This document shows, piece after piece, positions 36,630-46,275 of a stretch of 64,000 bases of DNA. The notes beneath the pieces were generated by a model, which saw only the letters and a program-made list of their open reading frames with translations, did not search any database and had not been told where the DNA came from. Numbering within the stretch: position 1 is the stretch's first letter; every line of letters begins with the position of its first letter. The DNA is from Spirochaetales bacterium. Lineage in GTDB: Bacteria; Spirochaetota; Spirochaetia; JC444; Marispirochaetaceae. The stretch spans positions 1 to 64,000 of the forward strand of contig JAFGQL010000011.1 of NCBI GenBank assembly GCA_016935695.1. Direction: 5' to 3'. A program made the position numbers and the translations under genes.

Positions 36630-39600
36630 TTAAGTGAAGTTTCCGGCAGGAAGAGGGCGTACAAGATATTCGCCTTTACTCAGATAGCTGATTCCCTGTA
36701 CCGCAGCCCAGGCAGCGGAACTTGTCGTCGTATAGGGAATTTTACGCTTGACGGCTTCTATCCGCATATCATGATCACCATGCTGAGCATTCGGTCCGAG
36801 GGGTGTGTTAATGACAAGCTGTATTTTTCCTGCACGCATATGATCAATAACATTCGGTCTTCCCTCATGCATCTTCAGTACCACCTCAGCAAGAATACCT
36901 TTGGAAAAAAGATACTGTGCCGTTCCACGGGTTGCAGATATGCTGAAACCCAATTCTTTCAGTTCCCGTGCTATCGGCAGAACTGTTTCCCTGTCATTTT
37001 CATTTACCGAAATAAACGCCGTTCCAGTGGTAGGCAGCATACTGCCTACTGCGGCCTGGGCTTTGGCAAAGGCTTCGCCAAGACTATCCCCGGTGCCGAT
37101 AACCTCTCCTGTTGACCGCATTTCAGGACCGAGGACCGGATCTACCGTTGAAAAACGGTCAAAGGAAAACATTGCCTCTTTCACAGCCCAGCCGGTCAGG
37201 CACTCCCCTGCTCCGATACCGTTTTTTGTCAATCCCTGATCTTCCAGGGAGGTCCCTTCCCACAAGCAGACCGCCGCCTTTATGAGGTTTATTCCGCTTG
37301 CCTTGGAAAGAAAGGGTACTGTCCTCGATGCCCGCGGATTCACCTCAAGCACATACAGCACATCATCTTTGACTGCAAACTGTATGTTGATGAAACCCTG
37401 AACATTGATTTCTCTGGATATCCGGCATACCGCATCCTTCATTTCTTCCAGAATGCGCTCGTTTGATTTATACGGAGGGAACACGCAGGCACTGTCTCCC
37501 GAATGCACCCCGGCGGCTTCTATATGCTGCATGATGCCCGCTACATAGACGTTTTTGCCGTCGCTGACAGCGTCCAGGTCATATTCAAATGCGTCTTCCA
37601 GAAATTGGTCCACCAAAACCGGACGATCCGTACTCATTGGAACGTCTTTTTTAAGAAACTCGTCCAGCTCAGACCTTGAATAAGCAATGAACATGCTGCG
37701 TCCGCCAAGGACAAAACTGGGCCGTAAAAGGACCGGATAGCCGATCTCTTCCGAGTACTTAACCACCTCTTCTGCAGTGCCCGCCATCCTGTTTTCCGGC
37801 TGACGCAGACCAAGCTTTTTCAAAAGAGCGGTGAACAGGCCGCGGTCTTCGGCATCATAAATACTCTGCACCGATGTCCCTATAATACGTGCCCCTGCTT
37901 CTTCCAGTTCCCTGGCCATATTCAAGGGCGTCTGACCGCCAAGCTGGACAAGGACATCTTTCACCTTTTCCTTTTCCATTATGGCTTTTACGTGTTCAGG
38001 AACAAGGGGTTCGATGTACAGACGGTCGCTGATATTAAAATCCGTTGAAACCGTTTCTGGATTAGAATTGACAATGATGGTTTTTACCCCTTCCTCCCGA
38101 TACCCCAGTGAAGCAAGAGTACAGCAGGTATCAAATTCAAGGCCCTGACCTATACGGTTCGGGCCGGATGCCAAAATAATGACCGCTTTACCCGTTGAAG
38201 GCCCTCCTTCGTCAATTTCACCGTAGGTAGAATAAAAATACGGGGTCTGGGCAGAAAACTCACCCGAACAGGTATCGACAAAATGGTAGGAAGGAATAAT
38301 GTTCCATTCTTTACGGTGCATTTCTATTTCACTCTCGGTTTTTCCGCACAGTGTTGAAATACGTTTATCTGAAAGGCCATAACGCTTTGCTTCCAAAAGC
38401 AGGTCCCTCGTCAAGGTTTCGCTCTCAAGCCGTTCCTCAAGATGTATCTGATCGAGCATCTGATAGAGAAACCAGTGATCAAAATGGGTCTTTCTATACA
38501 GTTCCTTGATGGCCCTTTCACCTTCCCGCTTTAAAACCGTATACGTTGCGAACATTTTCTTTGGATGCATGGTCGTAAGCATTTTATCAAGACCATCATA
38601 GCCGATATTCAGCTCCTGCAGACCTTCAAAACCAAGCTCAGCCGAACGCAAGGCCTTGTTGAGGGCTTCCATACACGTCCGCCCGAGGGCAAGGGATTCA
38701 CCTACGGATTTCATCTGGGTTCCGAGGGTGTCGTACCCCTTGGGAAATTTCTCTATCTCAAAGCGGGGAACCTTTACCGCTACATAATCAAGGGATGGTT
38801 CAAAACAGGAAACGGTTTTACCGGTGATTTCATTGATGATCTCATCCAGAGTGAAGCCGACTGCGAGTTTCGCCGAACTGCGGGCGATGGGAAATCCGGT
38901 GGCTTTACTGGCCAAAGCCGAGGAACGGGAAACGCGGGGATTCATTTCAATTATAACCATGCGACCTGTATCGGGCTTGACCGCGAACTGAACGTTGGAC
39001 CCGCCGCAATCAACTCCGACAGCCCTGAGGGTCTCAAGAGCGGCTGTCCGCATGATCTGATACTCACGATCACTTAAGGTCTGTATGGGGGCAATTGTTA
39101 TGGAATCTCCCGTGTGGACGCCCATAGGGTCTATGTTCTCTATGGAACAGATAATGACAGCGTTATCGGCTTTGTCCCGCATGACCTCCATTTCAAATTC
39201 TTTCCATCCGATGAGGGACTCTTCTATAAGGGCTTCATGAACAGGGCTCTCCAACAGGGCACGCTCAACGAGAGTTTCCACTTCGTCATGGGTGTAAGCG
39301 ATGCTGCCGCCGGCGCCTCCTAACGTAAACGAAGGTCTGATAACCAAAGGAAGACCGACTTCCTTTTCCAGTTCCAATGCGCCCTCTATATCTTTGGTAA
39401 CAACCGAACGCGGAGTATCAAGTCCTATTGAAGCGGATATTTCCTTGAAAAGACCGCGGTCTTCTGCCACCCGTATTGCTGTAACGCTTGCACCTATCAG
39501 CTCGACATTAAATTCGTCCAGGACTCCCGCGTCATACAGTTCAAGACTCAAGTTAAGGCCGGTCTGCCCTCCCATGGTTGGTAACAGGGCGTCAGGCCTT

Positions 39601-39842
39601 TCCTGCCGGATAATTTCCCGAATGTAGGGCACTTTCAACGGCTCTGTATAGATCCTGTCGGCTATGCCTGGTGTAGTCATGACCGTTGCGGGGTTAGGGT
39701 TTGCCAAAATGACTTCATACCCTTCTTCTTTTAACGCCTTTACCGCCTGCACTCCCGAATAGTCGAATTCACAGGCTTGCCCGATAACAATAGGGCCTGA
39801 ACCAATAATTAGTATTTTCTTTATGTCCTTTCTTGCGGGCAT
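36630..39842 (-). CDS. carB: Carbamoyl-phosphate synthase large subunit CarB
   Basis: A 1070-residue enzyme with two homologous ATP-grasp halves ([23 protein letters not shown] at the start; [20 protein letters not shown] opening the second half). A C-terminal MGS-type allosteric domain (about 935-1070) follows. It makes carbamoyl phosphate for arginine and pyrimidines. The start is the ATG at 39842 (AAGGAG); a 24-codon extension upstream would overlap carA and is unlikely. It lies 16 bases after carA. Confidence 0.97.
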   Translation of the reverse strand: MPARKDIKKILIIGSGPIVIGQACEFDYSGVQAVKALKEEGYEVILANPNPATVMTTPGIADRIYTEPLKVPYIREIIRQERPDALLPTMGGQTGLNLSLELYDAGVLDEFNVELIGASVTAIRVAEDRGLFKEISASIGLDTPRSVVTKDIEGALELEKEVGLPLVIRPSFTLGGAGGSIAYTHDEVETLVERALLESPVHEALIEESLIGWKEFEMEVMRDKADNAVIICSIENIDPMGVHTGDSITIAPIQTLSDREYQIMRTAALETLRAVGVDCGGSNVQFAVKPDTGRMVIIEMNPRVSRSSALASKATGFPIARSSAKLAVGFTLDEIINEITGKTVSCFEPSLDYVAVKVPRFEIEKFPKGYDTLGTQMKSVGESLALGRTCMEALNKALRSAELGFEGLQELNIGYDGLDKMLTTMHPKKMFATYTVLKREGERAIKELYRKTHFDHWFLYQMLDQIHLEERLESETLTRDLLLEAKRYGLSDKRISTLCGKTESEIEMHRKEWNIIPSYHFVDTCSGEFSAQTPYFYSTYGEIDEGGPSTGKAVIILASGPNRIGQGLEFDTCCTLASLGYREEGVKTIIVNSNPETVSTDFNISDRLYIEPLVPEHVKAIMEKEKVKDVLVQLGGQTPLNMARELEEAGARIIGTSVQSIYDAEDRGLFTALLKKLGLRQPENRMAGTAEEVVKYSEEIGYPVLLRPSFVLGGRSMFIAYSRSELDEFLKKDVPMSTDRPVLVDQFLEDAFEYDLDAVSDGKNVYVAGIMQHIEAAGVHSGDSACVFPPYKSNERILEEMKDAVCRISREINVQGFINIQFAVKDDVLYVLEVNPRASRTVPFLSKASGINLIKAAVCLWEGTSLEDQGLTKNGIGAGECLTGWAVKEAMFSFDRFSTVDPVLGPEMRSTGEVIGTGDSLGEAFAKAQAAVGSMLPTTGTAFISVNENDRETVLPIARELKELGFSISATRGTAQYLFSKGILAEVVLKMHEGRPNVIDHMRAGKIQLVINTPLGPNAQHGDHDMRIEAVKRKIPYTTTSSAAWAAVQGISYLSKGEYLVRPLPAGNFT

Positions 39843-39858
39843 CAGTATCTCCTTGATG

Positions 39859-41019
39859 TCATACGCCTTGGGAGGCTCGGTCGATAAACTCCTGAAAAAT
39901 CCATGCCGAATCATGGGGACCCGGTGCCGCTTCTGGATGAAACTGGCACGACATTACTGGCAGGGATTCATGATAGATTCCTTCTACAGAACCGTCGTTA
40001 GCATTGGTAAACCAGACTTTTACCTCTTTCGGAAGACTGGCCTGATCAACAACAAACCCATGGTTTTGACTGGTAACCTGCACTTTTTTGGTACGCTCAT
40101 CACGTACCGGATGGTTGACTCCATGGTGCCCGAATTTCATCTTCATGGTCCTGCCGCCGAGAGCCTGACCAATGAGCTGGTGCCCCAGACAAATCCCGAA
40201 AACCGGAACCTTGCCGATAAGGTTTTTCAGTGTATCGACAACCGGTCCGAGGACAGCCGGGTCTCCAGGTCCGTTCGAAAAAAGCACCCCCTGGGGCTTT
40301 ACTGCAAGGATATCATCTGCCACAGCAGTGTGAGGAAGGACAGTAACCCTGGCATTGCGTTTTGACAGTTCCTCTATGATATTTGCTTTCACCCCGCAAT
40401 CCACAACAACAAAGTGAATGTCACCTTTTTCATTAACAGTATGAGCCGCTGAAGAGCCCACATCCTGTATAAGATTCCGGCCCTCCATGGGGGGGATTTT
40501 ATGTAAAAACGAAAGGACAGAATGAAGTTCCTGGTCATTAAGAGCTGCGGCACCGGGATCGTCAGCTGCGACTATGACACCGTTACAGCTGCCGCCGTCG
40601 CGTAAACGCAGAGTTAGGGCTCTTGTGTCCACCCCGGAAATACCCGGGGTATCCCATTCCTTGAGAAACGCATCAAGCGTAATTCTTCCCTCTGGAACAG
40701 GGCCTGTATACAGACTTCTGACCACAAAACCCATGGCTTTTACACGCGGTAAAGACCTGTCCTCCGGGCCGTTTTCCGACCATTCGTCGTCACATCCGTA
40801 ATTACCGATATGGGGATAGGTCATAACAACGACTTGACCGCTGTAGGAAGGATCGGTGAGTATTTCATGATATCCGCACATGCCGGTATTGAAAACAACC
40901 TCACCGGCACCTTTCGAATCTTCCGTCAAAGCGGCCAGACCGGATACCTTCGGTGCCTGCGCACCGAACTGCTGCCCCGGAAACACGGTCCCATCTGCTA
41001 AAACAAGAAAGCATCTCAT
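39859..41019 (-). CDS. carA: Carbamoyl-phosphate synthase small subunit CarA
   Basis: A 386-residue glutaminase subunit. The N-terminal CPSase domain (residues 1-150) precedes a class I amidotransferase with the nucleophile elbow FGICLGHQ and the [11 protein letters not shown] His-Glu pair. It delivers ammonia from glutamine to CarB. The start is the ATG at 41019 (AAAAGG, 7-8 bases upstream); an ATG at 41055 has no ribosome-binding site. A near-palindrome shared with gltB lies 42 bases upstream. Confidence 0.97.
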   Translation of the reverse strand: MRCFLVLADGTVFPGQQFGAQAPKVSGLAALTEDSKGAGEVVFNTGMCGYHEILTDPSYSGQVVVMTYPHIGNYGCDDEWSENGPEDRSLPRVKAMGFVVRSLYTGPVPEGRITLDAFLKEWDTPGISGVDTRALTLRLRDGGSCNGVIVAADDPGAAALNDQELHSVLSFLHKIPPMEGRNLIQDVGSSAAHTVNEKGDIHFVVVDCGVKANIIEELSKRNARVTVLPHTAVADDILAVKPQGVLFSNGPGDPAVLGPVVDTLKNLIGKVPVFGICLGHQLIGQALGGRTMKMKFGHHGVNHPVRDERTKKVQVTSQNHGFVVDQASLPKEVKVWFTNANDGSVEGIYHESLPVMSCQFHPEAAPGPHDSAWIFQEFIDRASQGV

Positions 41020-41060
41020 AAGAATATCCTTTTCTCTATCTGTAAGTTTATGCATATTTA

Positions 41061-41075
41061 ATGTATAAATATACA
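41061..41075. promoter_or_regulatory. Candidate operator at carA, shared with gltB
   Basis: ATGTATAAATATACA (TGTATA-AA-TATACA symmetry) lies about 42 bases before the carA ATG, just after a possible -35 (TAGACT on the minus strand), where a bound repressor would block transcription. Fourteen of its bases are identical to 31999-32012 upstream of gltB. ArgR is the leading candidate by pathway; this is inference. Confidence 0.45.
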
Positions 41076-41084
41076 GTCTACTTT

Positions 41085-41108
41085 AAAAAAAACCGGCATA
41101 AGCCGGTT
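41085..41108 (-). terminator. Intrinsic terminator after tRNA-Gln(CUG)
   Basis: The minus strand has AACCGGC, a 4-base loop and GCCGGTT (41091-41108), followed by TTTTTT. It closes the tRNA transcription unit 11 bases after the tRNA and separates it from carA. Confidence 0.88.
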
Positions 41109-41119
41109 ACCACTTCGGA

Positions 41120-41190
41120 CAGCCCGAGAAGGATTTGAACCCTCAAAAACAGAACCAGAATCTGCTGTGTTACCATTACACTATCGGGCT
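41120..41190 (-). tRNA. tRNA-Gln, anticodon CUG
   Basis: The acceptor stem is AGCCCGA / TCGGGCT and the anticodon stem GCAGA/TCTGT (one G-U pair) surrounds loop TTCTGGT, giving anticodon CUG. A GGTTCAAATCC T-arm and discriminator G (41120) are present. CCA is not encoded. It has its own promoter and terminator, so it is an independent unit between apt and carA. Confidence 0.95.
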
Positions 41191-41204
41191 AATACTCGGA
41201 CGAA

Positions 41205-41233
41205 AACATACTAGAACGACCTGAAATTGTCAA
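41205..41233 (-). promoter_or_regulatory. tRNA-Gln(CUG) promoter
   Basis: On the minus strand a perfect TTGACA (41228-41233), a 17-base spacer and TATGTT (41205-41210). The predicted start is about 8 bases before the tRNA. The TGA in the -35 is the apt stop codon. Confidence 0.7.
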
Positions 41234-41766
41234 GATTCGCTGTTGTAATCAATCAATGTAGAAACCGTATAACCCTGTAACACCTCTGAAAACCGGAGGA
41301 ACGGCAGGCCAATAACCCCGAAAATTCCGCACACCTTTGCGCCGGCCTGTTCAATGATCTCGGCTGACGCTTTCAACGTACCACCTGTCGCGATAAGATC
41401 ATCCACGATCAGAACATTTTCCCCTGGCACCACGTCGGCTTTCTGTACATGTATTTCATCTTCACCGTATTCCAGAGTAAAGCGTTTTGAAATTGTCTCC
41501 CCGGGTAATTTTCCTTTTTTCCGCAAAAGCACGAGAGGCTTGCCCAGCTCTTTTGCAAATGGCGCGGCAAACAAAAAACCCCGGGCTTCCACCGCAGCGA
41601 CCCTGTCCACCGCAGTGTGACCGTAACGTTTTTTCATTTCTTCTATGCAAAACCGGAAAGCTTCAGGATTGGTAAGGATGCTGGTAATGTCGTAAAACAA
41701 TATACCGGGTTTAGGAAAATCAGGTACCTTACGTATTGCATTGTCCAGAAAAGAAGTTGCGCTCAT
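41230..41766 (-). CDS. apt: Adenine phosphoribosyltransferase
   Basis: A 178-residue purine-salvage enzyme. PDFPKPGILFYDITSIL is at the N-terminus and the PRPP-binding VLIVDDLIATGGT lies at about 120-132. The start is the ATG at 41766 (GGGAGG, 4 bases upstream); the frame upstream lacks support and overlaps tsaD. Co-directional with tsaD, 28 bases downstream of it. Confidence 0.96.
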   Translation of the reverse strand: MSATSFLDNAIRKVPDFPKPGILFYDITSILTNPEAFRFCIEEMKKRYGHTAVDRVAAVEARGFLFAAPFAKELGKPLVLLRKKGKLPGETISKRFTLEYGEDEIHVQKADVVPGENVLIVDDLIATGGTLKASAEIIEQAGAKVCGIFGVIGLPFLRFSEVLQGYTVSTLIDYNSES

Positions 41767-41794
41767 GAAACCTCCCGCAGTAAAACAGCTTCCA

Positions 41795-42808
41795 TCAGGG
41801 GTAGTTCTTTTTGAACCCCTGAACACGTGACAAAGCGGTAAGCCGGTAATCGTCACGCATTCCGTTTTTCAAATAATGATAACCGATGCCGGCAACCATT
41901 GCGGCGTTATCGGTGCAAAGACCCAAGGAAGGAAAGTATACCTCCCAGTCTTTACGGCCATTGACCGAGCTGCGGAGGTACGAATTCGCAGCCACCCCGC
42001 CTCCTGCTACAATCCGGCGAATTCCTGTATCATCGACTGCCTTTTCTACACGTTTCAGGAGCATATCAATTGCGGCCTTCTGAAAAGATGCAACAATATT
42101 CTCCGTGGTATCAGCCTTCCCTTCCATTCTAAATTGGCTTATCTGGTTGATCACCGCCGTTTTCAGGCCGGAATACGACACATCATACACATGCTGGCCC
42201 TTATGAAGACTCGCATCAGGAAACCGGAAGGCTTCCGCATCACCTTCCTTGCTCATCTTGTCAATGACGACACCGCCTGGATATCCCAACTTATAGTATG
42301 CGGCCACCTTGTCAAAAGCTTCGCCGCAGGCATCATCTATAGTTGTACCCATGACTTCAATATCATCGAATGCGTTTACCCTGGAAATAATCGTGTGGCC
42401 GCCTGATACAAGCAGCCCTATGAAGGGATAGGCAATATCGTGTTCAAGTTGAGGCGCATATAAATGCGCTCTGATATGATCTACGCCAACAAGAGGCAGT
42501 TCCCGTGAAAAAGCAAGACCTTTCGCAAAAGATATACCGACAAGAAGTGCCCCTAGCAGCCCCGGCCGGTTTGTAACTGCGATGCCGTCAACATCATCAA
42601 GAGCAAGTCCTGCCTCATCAAGTGATTCCTTTACGGTTGCGCTTATCCATTCGGTATGGGTCCTTGAGGCAAGCTCGGGAACGACACCGTTATAGGGACG
42701 GTGAATGTCAATCTGACTTGCTACCACGTTGCTCAGGATACGCCTTCCGTCCTGAACAATGGCGGCGCTGCATTCATCACAAGAACTTTCTATCCCCAAG
42801 ATATTCAC
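41795..42808 (-). CDS. tsaD: tRNA N6-adenosine threonylcarbamoyltransferase TsaD
   Basis: A 337-residue ASKHA-fold protein with the metal-binding histidines in GVDHIRAHLYA, N-terminal LGIESSCDECSAAIV and C-terminal VAGGGVAANSYLR. It transfers the threonylcarbamoyl group in t6A synthesis. The GTG start overlaps the stop of the deacetylase-like gene (GTGA) and has AAAAGG upstream. Confidence 0.96.
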   Translation of the reverse strand: MNILGIESSCDECSAAIVQDGRRILSNVVASQIDIHRPYNGVVPELASRTHTEWISATVKESLDEAGLALDDVDGIAVTNRPGLLGALLVGISFAKGLAFSRELPLVGVDHIRAHLYAPQLEHDIAYPFIGLLVSGGHTIISRVNAFDDIEVMGTTIDDACGEAFDKVAAYYKLGYPGGVVIDKMSKEGDAEAFRFPDASLHKGQHVYDVSYSGLKTAVINQISQFRMEGKADTTENIVASFQKAAIDMLLKRVEKAVDDTGIRRIVAGGGVAANSYLRSSVNGRKDWEVYFPSLGLCTDNAAMVAGIGYHYLKNGMRDDYRLTALSRVQGFKKNYP

Positions 42809-43821
42809 TGCTCAGAGCCTTTTATCAGCAAATCACGGACATCTTTCAATTCATAACCGTCGTCCAGAAGAGACGGATATAATTCCAAAAGCAGATCGGC
42901 AAGCTCGCTGGACCAGACATGACCGATCATAATGGCATGGCCTTCTCTTGCTGCAACACCACGGGCGGCATTAATCATCTCTTCTATGGATTCCCGGTCT
43001 TTGTCATTATCTAAAAACATCGTATTCCTTTTGTACACCGCAAGCCCCATTTCCTTTGCGATACCTGCGCTTTTTGAGTCTGGACTGGTAAAACTGTCAA
43101 TAAACACCAGATCGTTTTCCTTGAGTACTTCCAGTACTGGTGTTAATTTTTCAACATCGGCGGTTATTCTTGATCCCATATGATTATTCATACCGAGCGC
43201 ACCTGGCATGGAACGCAGATTTTCACGTATTCGGCTTCGAATTTCATCCTTGCTCATACCCGAAGTCACCGCACAGACTCCCGGGTCGGCATCACCTATC
43301 GGTTCCATAGGCTGATGAATGATGAATGGCTTTCCGGCTGCATTAATTCTGTTTATTGCCGCCTCAGTATATGGGCGTCCAGGCATAACTGCAAGGGTAA
43401 CGGGAAACGGAAGCCCCAGAAACGGTTCCAGTTCACCAAGGTTGTTCCCGACATCATCTATAATAAGGTACAATTCTCCTCGTTTTACAGACACTGTTTT
43501 TGCCGCCACAACAGCTGATGCAGAATTATTGACCGTCTTGCCGTTTTTACCTTCACTTGATGAAGGCGTCTGGGCGGGTGATTCCGTATGAGTTATTCCA
43601 TAATCACTTGTTAGTGAAGAAGGTGTCGGAGAAACAACAGTCGATACTGATGGCACAGGAATTGCGACACGTTCCACCGCGGTTTGCGGCCCGGTAAGCA
43701 GCGAAAGGACAGAAAGAAGGACAACCGCAGCCACCGAAAGAACAGCAACGATAAGTTTTGGTGATATGCGGAGTCTTTTTGTGGAACGGTTTCGTCCCTT
43801 CTTGCCGGGCTTTGGTTTCAC
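42805..43821 (-). CDS. Divergent polysaccharide deacetylase (YibQ/DUF610 family)
   Basis: A 338-residue protein with one N-terminal membrane segment (about 24-46), a Ser/Thr/Pro-rich linker (about 47-105) and a periplasmic divergent deacetylase domain. Its motifs are ELYLIIDDVGNN, LAVMPGRPY, LGMNNHMGSRIT and VFIDSFTSPDSKSAGIAKEMGL. Members lie near cell-wall genes; the substrate is unproven. The start is GTG, with a TTGACT-17-TACTTT promoter ending 7 bases before it, so a leaderless message is predicted. It overlaps tsaD by 4 bases. Confidence 0.85.
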   Translation of the reverse strand: MKPKPGKKGRNRSTKRLRISPKLIVAVLSVAAVVLLSVLSLLTGPQTAVERVAIPVPSVSTVVSPTPSSLTSDYGITHTESPAQTPSSSEGKNGKTVNNSASAVVAAKTVSVKRGELYLIIDDVGNNLGELEPFLGLPFPVTLAVMPGRPYTEAAINRINAAGKPFIIHQPMEPIGDADPGVCAVTSGMSKDEIRSRIRENLRSMPGALGMNNHMGSRITADVEKLTPVLEVLKENDLVFIDSFTSPDSKSAGIAKEMGLAVYKRNTMFLDNDKDRESIEEMINAARGVAAREGHAIMIGHVWSSELADLLLELYPSLLDDGYELKDVRDLLIKGSEQ

Positions 43822-43828
43822 ATGGGCA

Positions 43829-43857
43829 AAAGTAGTATCTCTTCAGCTATAAGTCAA
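43829..43857 (-). promoter_or_regulatory. Promoter of the deacetylase-tsaD-apt operon, predicted leaderless
   Basis: On the minus strand TTGACT (43852-43857), 17 bases, TACTTT (43829-43834), then 7 bases to the GTG start. No Shine-Dalgarno sequence. Confidence 0.55.
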
Positions 43858-43872
43858 GGGCGGGAACTGTTC

Positions 43873-44712
43873 TTATTGATAGACATATTCCCTGACTTCT
43901 TCCCTGTGCTGTCTGAGTTTCTTTATGGCCCTGATTTCGATTTGCCGCACGGTTTCCGGGGATATCCCCAACTTTTCTCCAATTCGCTTGAGGGTATACT
44001 TCTCTCCGCCGTAAAACGAGAACCGGTACAAGAGTATCTGTTTCTCTTTATCCATCAGGTGCTCAAGGAATTTCATTGTTTCTTCCTTCAGACTCATGGA
44101 CAAAAGTTCGTTTTCCGGCGTGAAGGATTCATCCTGATAGATATCCATCAAAGTACCCGACTCGAAATTTTCTTCGCTGTCGAGGGAAGCGATAGAACCA
44201 GCCGCACTTAGAATGGAAGCGACTTCATCTTCCTTCATGTGTATATCTTTGGCGACTTCTCCGATTGATGGTTTGCGCTGAAGGGACTGAGTCAGGGTGT
44301 AATACGCTTTCTGGATCTTTTTCAGGGCCTCTTCCTTTCTGTGAGGAAGCCGAATTGCCCGCTTTTTATTTGACAGCGCTCTTACAATGGACTGTTTAAT
44401 CCACCATGCTGCATAGGTACTGAAACGGACATTCTTATGATAATCATATTTTCCGGCAGCCTTTATAAGCCCAAGATTACCTTCCTGTACGATGTCAAGA
44501 AAACTGACTTCCGGCGATACATAGGCTTTTGCAATTTTTACCACAAGGCGCAGATTCGCCTCAATCAACCGCTGCCGGGCATGTTCATCACCCTTCATTA
44601 TTTTACGTGACAATTCGAGCTCTTCATCGAATGTCAACAACGGGGTACTCTTTATCTGCTGAAAATATGCTTTGAGTGCATCTTCACTGGTATTCGGTTT
44701 TTTCTGTTTCAT
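43873..44712 (-). CDS. rpoS: RpoS-like sigma-70 family factor
   Basis: A 279-residue group 2/3 sigma factor. It has region 1.2 (ALKAYFQQIKSTPLLT), region 2 (RQRLIEANLRLVVKIA, SFLDIVQEGNLGLIKAAGKYD, RFSTYAAWWIKQSIVRAL), region 3 and region 4 (YTLKRIGEKLGISPETVRQIEIRAIKKLRQ). It is too short for the primary RpoD. The start is the ATG at 44712 with AGGAGA; the frame extends upstream into the promoter. It follows flgJ, and a sigma-54-type promoter sits 25 bases upstream. The name RpoS rests on domain content and on synteny with Borrelia flgI-rpoS recalled from memory. Confidence 0.8.
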   Translation of the reverse strand: MKQKKPNTSEDALKAYFQQIKSTPLLTFDEELELSRKIMKGDEHARQRLIEANLRLVVKIAKAYVSPEVSFLDIVQEGNLGLIKAAGKYDYHKNVRFSTYAAWWIKQSIVRALSNKKRAIRLPHRKEEALKKIQKAYYTLTQSLQRKPSIGEVAKDIHMKEDEVASILSAAGSIASLDSEENFESGTLMDIYQDESFTPENELLSMSLKEETMKFLEHLMDKEKQILLYRFSFYGGEKYTLKRIGEKLGISPETVRQIEIRAIKKLRQHREEVREYVYQ

Positions 44713-44736
44713 CACACATCTCCTGTCAATAGTATT

Positions 44737-44753
44737 TGCAGGAACTGTGCCAA
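44737..44753 (-). promoter_or_regulatory. Sigma-54-type promoter of the RpoS-like gene
   Basis: The minus strand reads TTGGCACA-GTTC-CTGCA. It has the invariant GG and GC with exactly ten bases between them and one mismatch to YTGGCACRN4TTGCW. The predicted start near 44727 leaves a leader of about 14 bases that just includes the AGGAGA ribosome-binding site. No better sigma-70 promoter is obvious. The rest of 44754-44898 is AT-rich without clear structure. Confidence 0.72.
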
Positions 44754-44898
44754 AAAGACCAATTTTCTTAATAATTACATAAGTTGTTATATTACAATTA
44801 TTTAGAAATGGCAATCATGTATTTGCAGTACAATAATGAAAAACCGTATAGTTTTGTATACACCCGAATAGCAGAAATATTGCAAAAACAGAGAAAAA

Positions 44899-45237
44899 CT
44901 AGGGTATTTGTGAAGGTTTTGTGGTATCGAGACGGTCCGACAGCTGTTTATAGATCATTTCGCCAATACCAAGACCGCCATTACGTGATATTTTCTGAGC
45001 ATATTTTTCATACAACATATCTTCGAATATGCCTTCGGCCATTGATGATTTTATGAGACCCGATTTATTGATGGTGCTCTTCATTGAATTGAGCATCTGT
45101 TTGACAAAAATGCTCTCGAACTCTTTGCAGGTTTCGAGGAGTTTTTTATCATCCTGTGATTCCACCCTCATTCTGCTTGCACGCTGAACCCCCAGGTGAG
45201 AGGTTAGTGTATCCATATCTACAGGGCTTGTTATCAT
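44899..45237 (-). CDS. flgJ: FlgJ-type rod-binding protein without muramidase domain
   Basis: A 112-residue protein containing only the rod-binding domain of FlgJ (ETCKEFESIFVKQMLNSMKST, YEKYAQKISRNGGLGIGEMIYKQL). The peptidoglycan hydrolase domain of enterobacterial FlgJ is absent, so another enzyme must open the wall. Good ribosome-binding site (AAGGAG). Last gene of flgF-flgG-flgA-flgI-flgJ. Confidence 0.88.
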   Translation of the reverse strand: MITSPVDMDTLTSHLGVQRASRMRVESQDDKKLLETCKEFESIFVKQMLNSMKSTINKSGLIKSSMAEGIFEDMLYEKYAQKISRNGGLGIGEMIYKQLSDRLDTTKPSQIP

Positions 45238-45258
45238 AAATCGGCTCCTTACATTTCC

Positions 45259-46275
45259 CTACATCACAATAAGATCGCCGTACAAGGCTCCGGCGCGGTC
45301 AACAGCGATCAAAATTTCTATAATACCTTCCGCTTTCAGGCCGAGATCCTGCAGCATCTGCACAAGCTCTTCCGCACGTACCGCCGTATTCAACATGAAA
45401 GCCTCTGTTTCTGTATCGGCACCACCACCGGGCCGGTTTACTTCTATTTTTATGCCTTTATATGCGACACCGACACTTCCAATGCCCGCATCAGCGCCGA
45501 CAACGACGACCCCGGTCCGCGGATTGACGACTATACGGCTATTCTTCGGCGGCTTCACCAATGTGTTTTCTATGAGGACAAGATTGTCTTCTATGTTCCC
45601 TTCAAAATTATCCGGTACTTGAAGCGTTAACGCACCTGCATCTGCGATTCGAACCTGCCATTCAGGCAGAGCTTCTTTCAGGCTGGTCATAACATCAAAT
45701 GCGGTGGAAAAATCTGGTTGGTTCAACGTCAAGTGCAAAACGGAACCGTCATGATAACTGGCGGGTATGGACCGTTCAACCATGGCCCCCCGCGCGAGAT
45801 GTGCCACGGTTCTATTGGGAGATTCGACGGTACTCTCCACGATTCCCTGGGCGACCGCATACATGACGTTGTCTGCGCCGTACAGGGGAGACTGAAGGAG
45901 AACTCCTCCTTCCAGGGACTTCGCATCGCCAAGACTGGATATATATGCGAGGATACGGTCTCCGCTTCGGACAAAAGGAGGAATATCCGCGGTTATGAGG
46001 ACAACCGCGCAGTTTTTACTTTTCAGTTCATCAGGAGAGACAGCCAGCTGGTGTTTTGAAAAAAAGTTGGTCAGTACCTTTTTTAAGGCAGGGGAATCGG
46101 CTGAATCACCCTTGCCGGCAAGGCCTGTCACCAAGCCAAAACCGCTAAGCTGATTGTCGCGTACACCCTCAATGCTTACCAGATTTTTCACCATGATCCT
46201 GGGCTCCTCTTGAGAGTAGAGAGACAACAGGAAAAAAACAAAGACCATTACCGCCAGCAGCTTTCTATTGAACAA
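45259..46275 (-). CDS. flgI: Flagellar P-ring protein FlgI
   Basis: A secreted protein of about 338 residues forming the periplasmic ring around the rod. It has a signal peptide (NRKLLAVMVFVFFLLSLYSQ), then VKNLVSIEGVRDNQLSGFGLVTGLAGKGDS and a C-terminal NTAVRAEELVQMLQDLGL region. The start is probably the TTG at 46275, with GGGGAGG 7 bases upstream, overlapping the end of flgA by 11 bases; the frame runs to 46311 without support. No flgH (L-ring) gene is nearby. Confidence 0.92.
   Translation of the reverse strand: MFNRKLLAVMVFVFFLLSLYSQEEPRIMVKNLVSIEGVRDNQLSGFGLVTGLAGKGDSADSPALKKVLTNFFSKHQLAVSPDELKSKNCAVVLITADIPPFVRSGDRILAYISSLGDAKSLEGGVLLQSPLYGADNVMYAVAQGIVESTVESPNRTVAHLARGAMVERSIPASYHDGSVLHLTLNQPDFSTAFDVMTSLKEALPEWQVRIADAGALTLQVPDNFEGNIEDNLVLIENTLVKPPKNSRIVVNPRTGVVVVGADAGIGSVGVAYKGIKIEVNRPGGGADTETEAFMLNTAVRAEELVQMLQDLGLKAEGIIEILIAVDRAGALYGDLIVM

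Noticed and set aside
39843-39914. Twenty-four-codon extension of CarB overlapping carA
   Set aside because: The ATG at 39842 has AAGGAG in good position and begins at the conserved CarB N-terminus.
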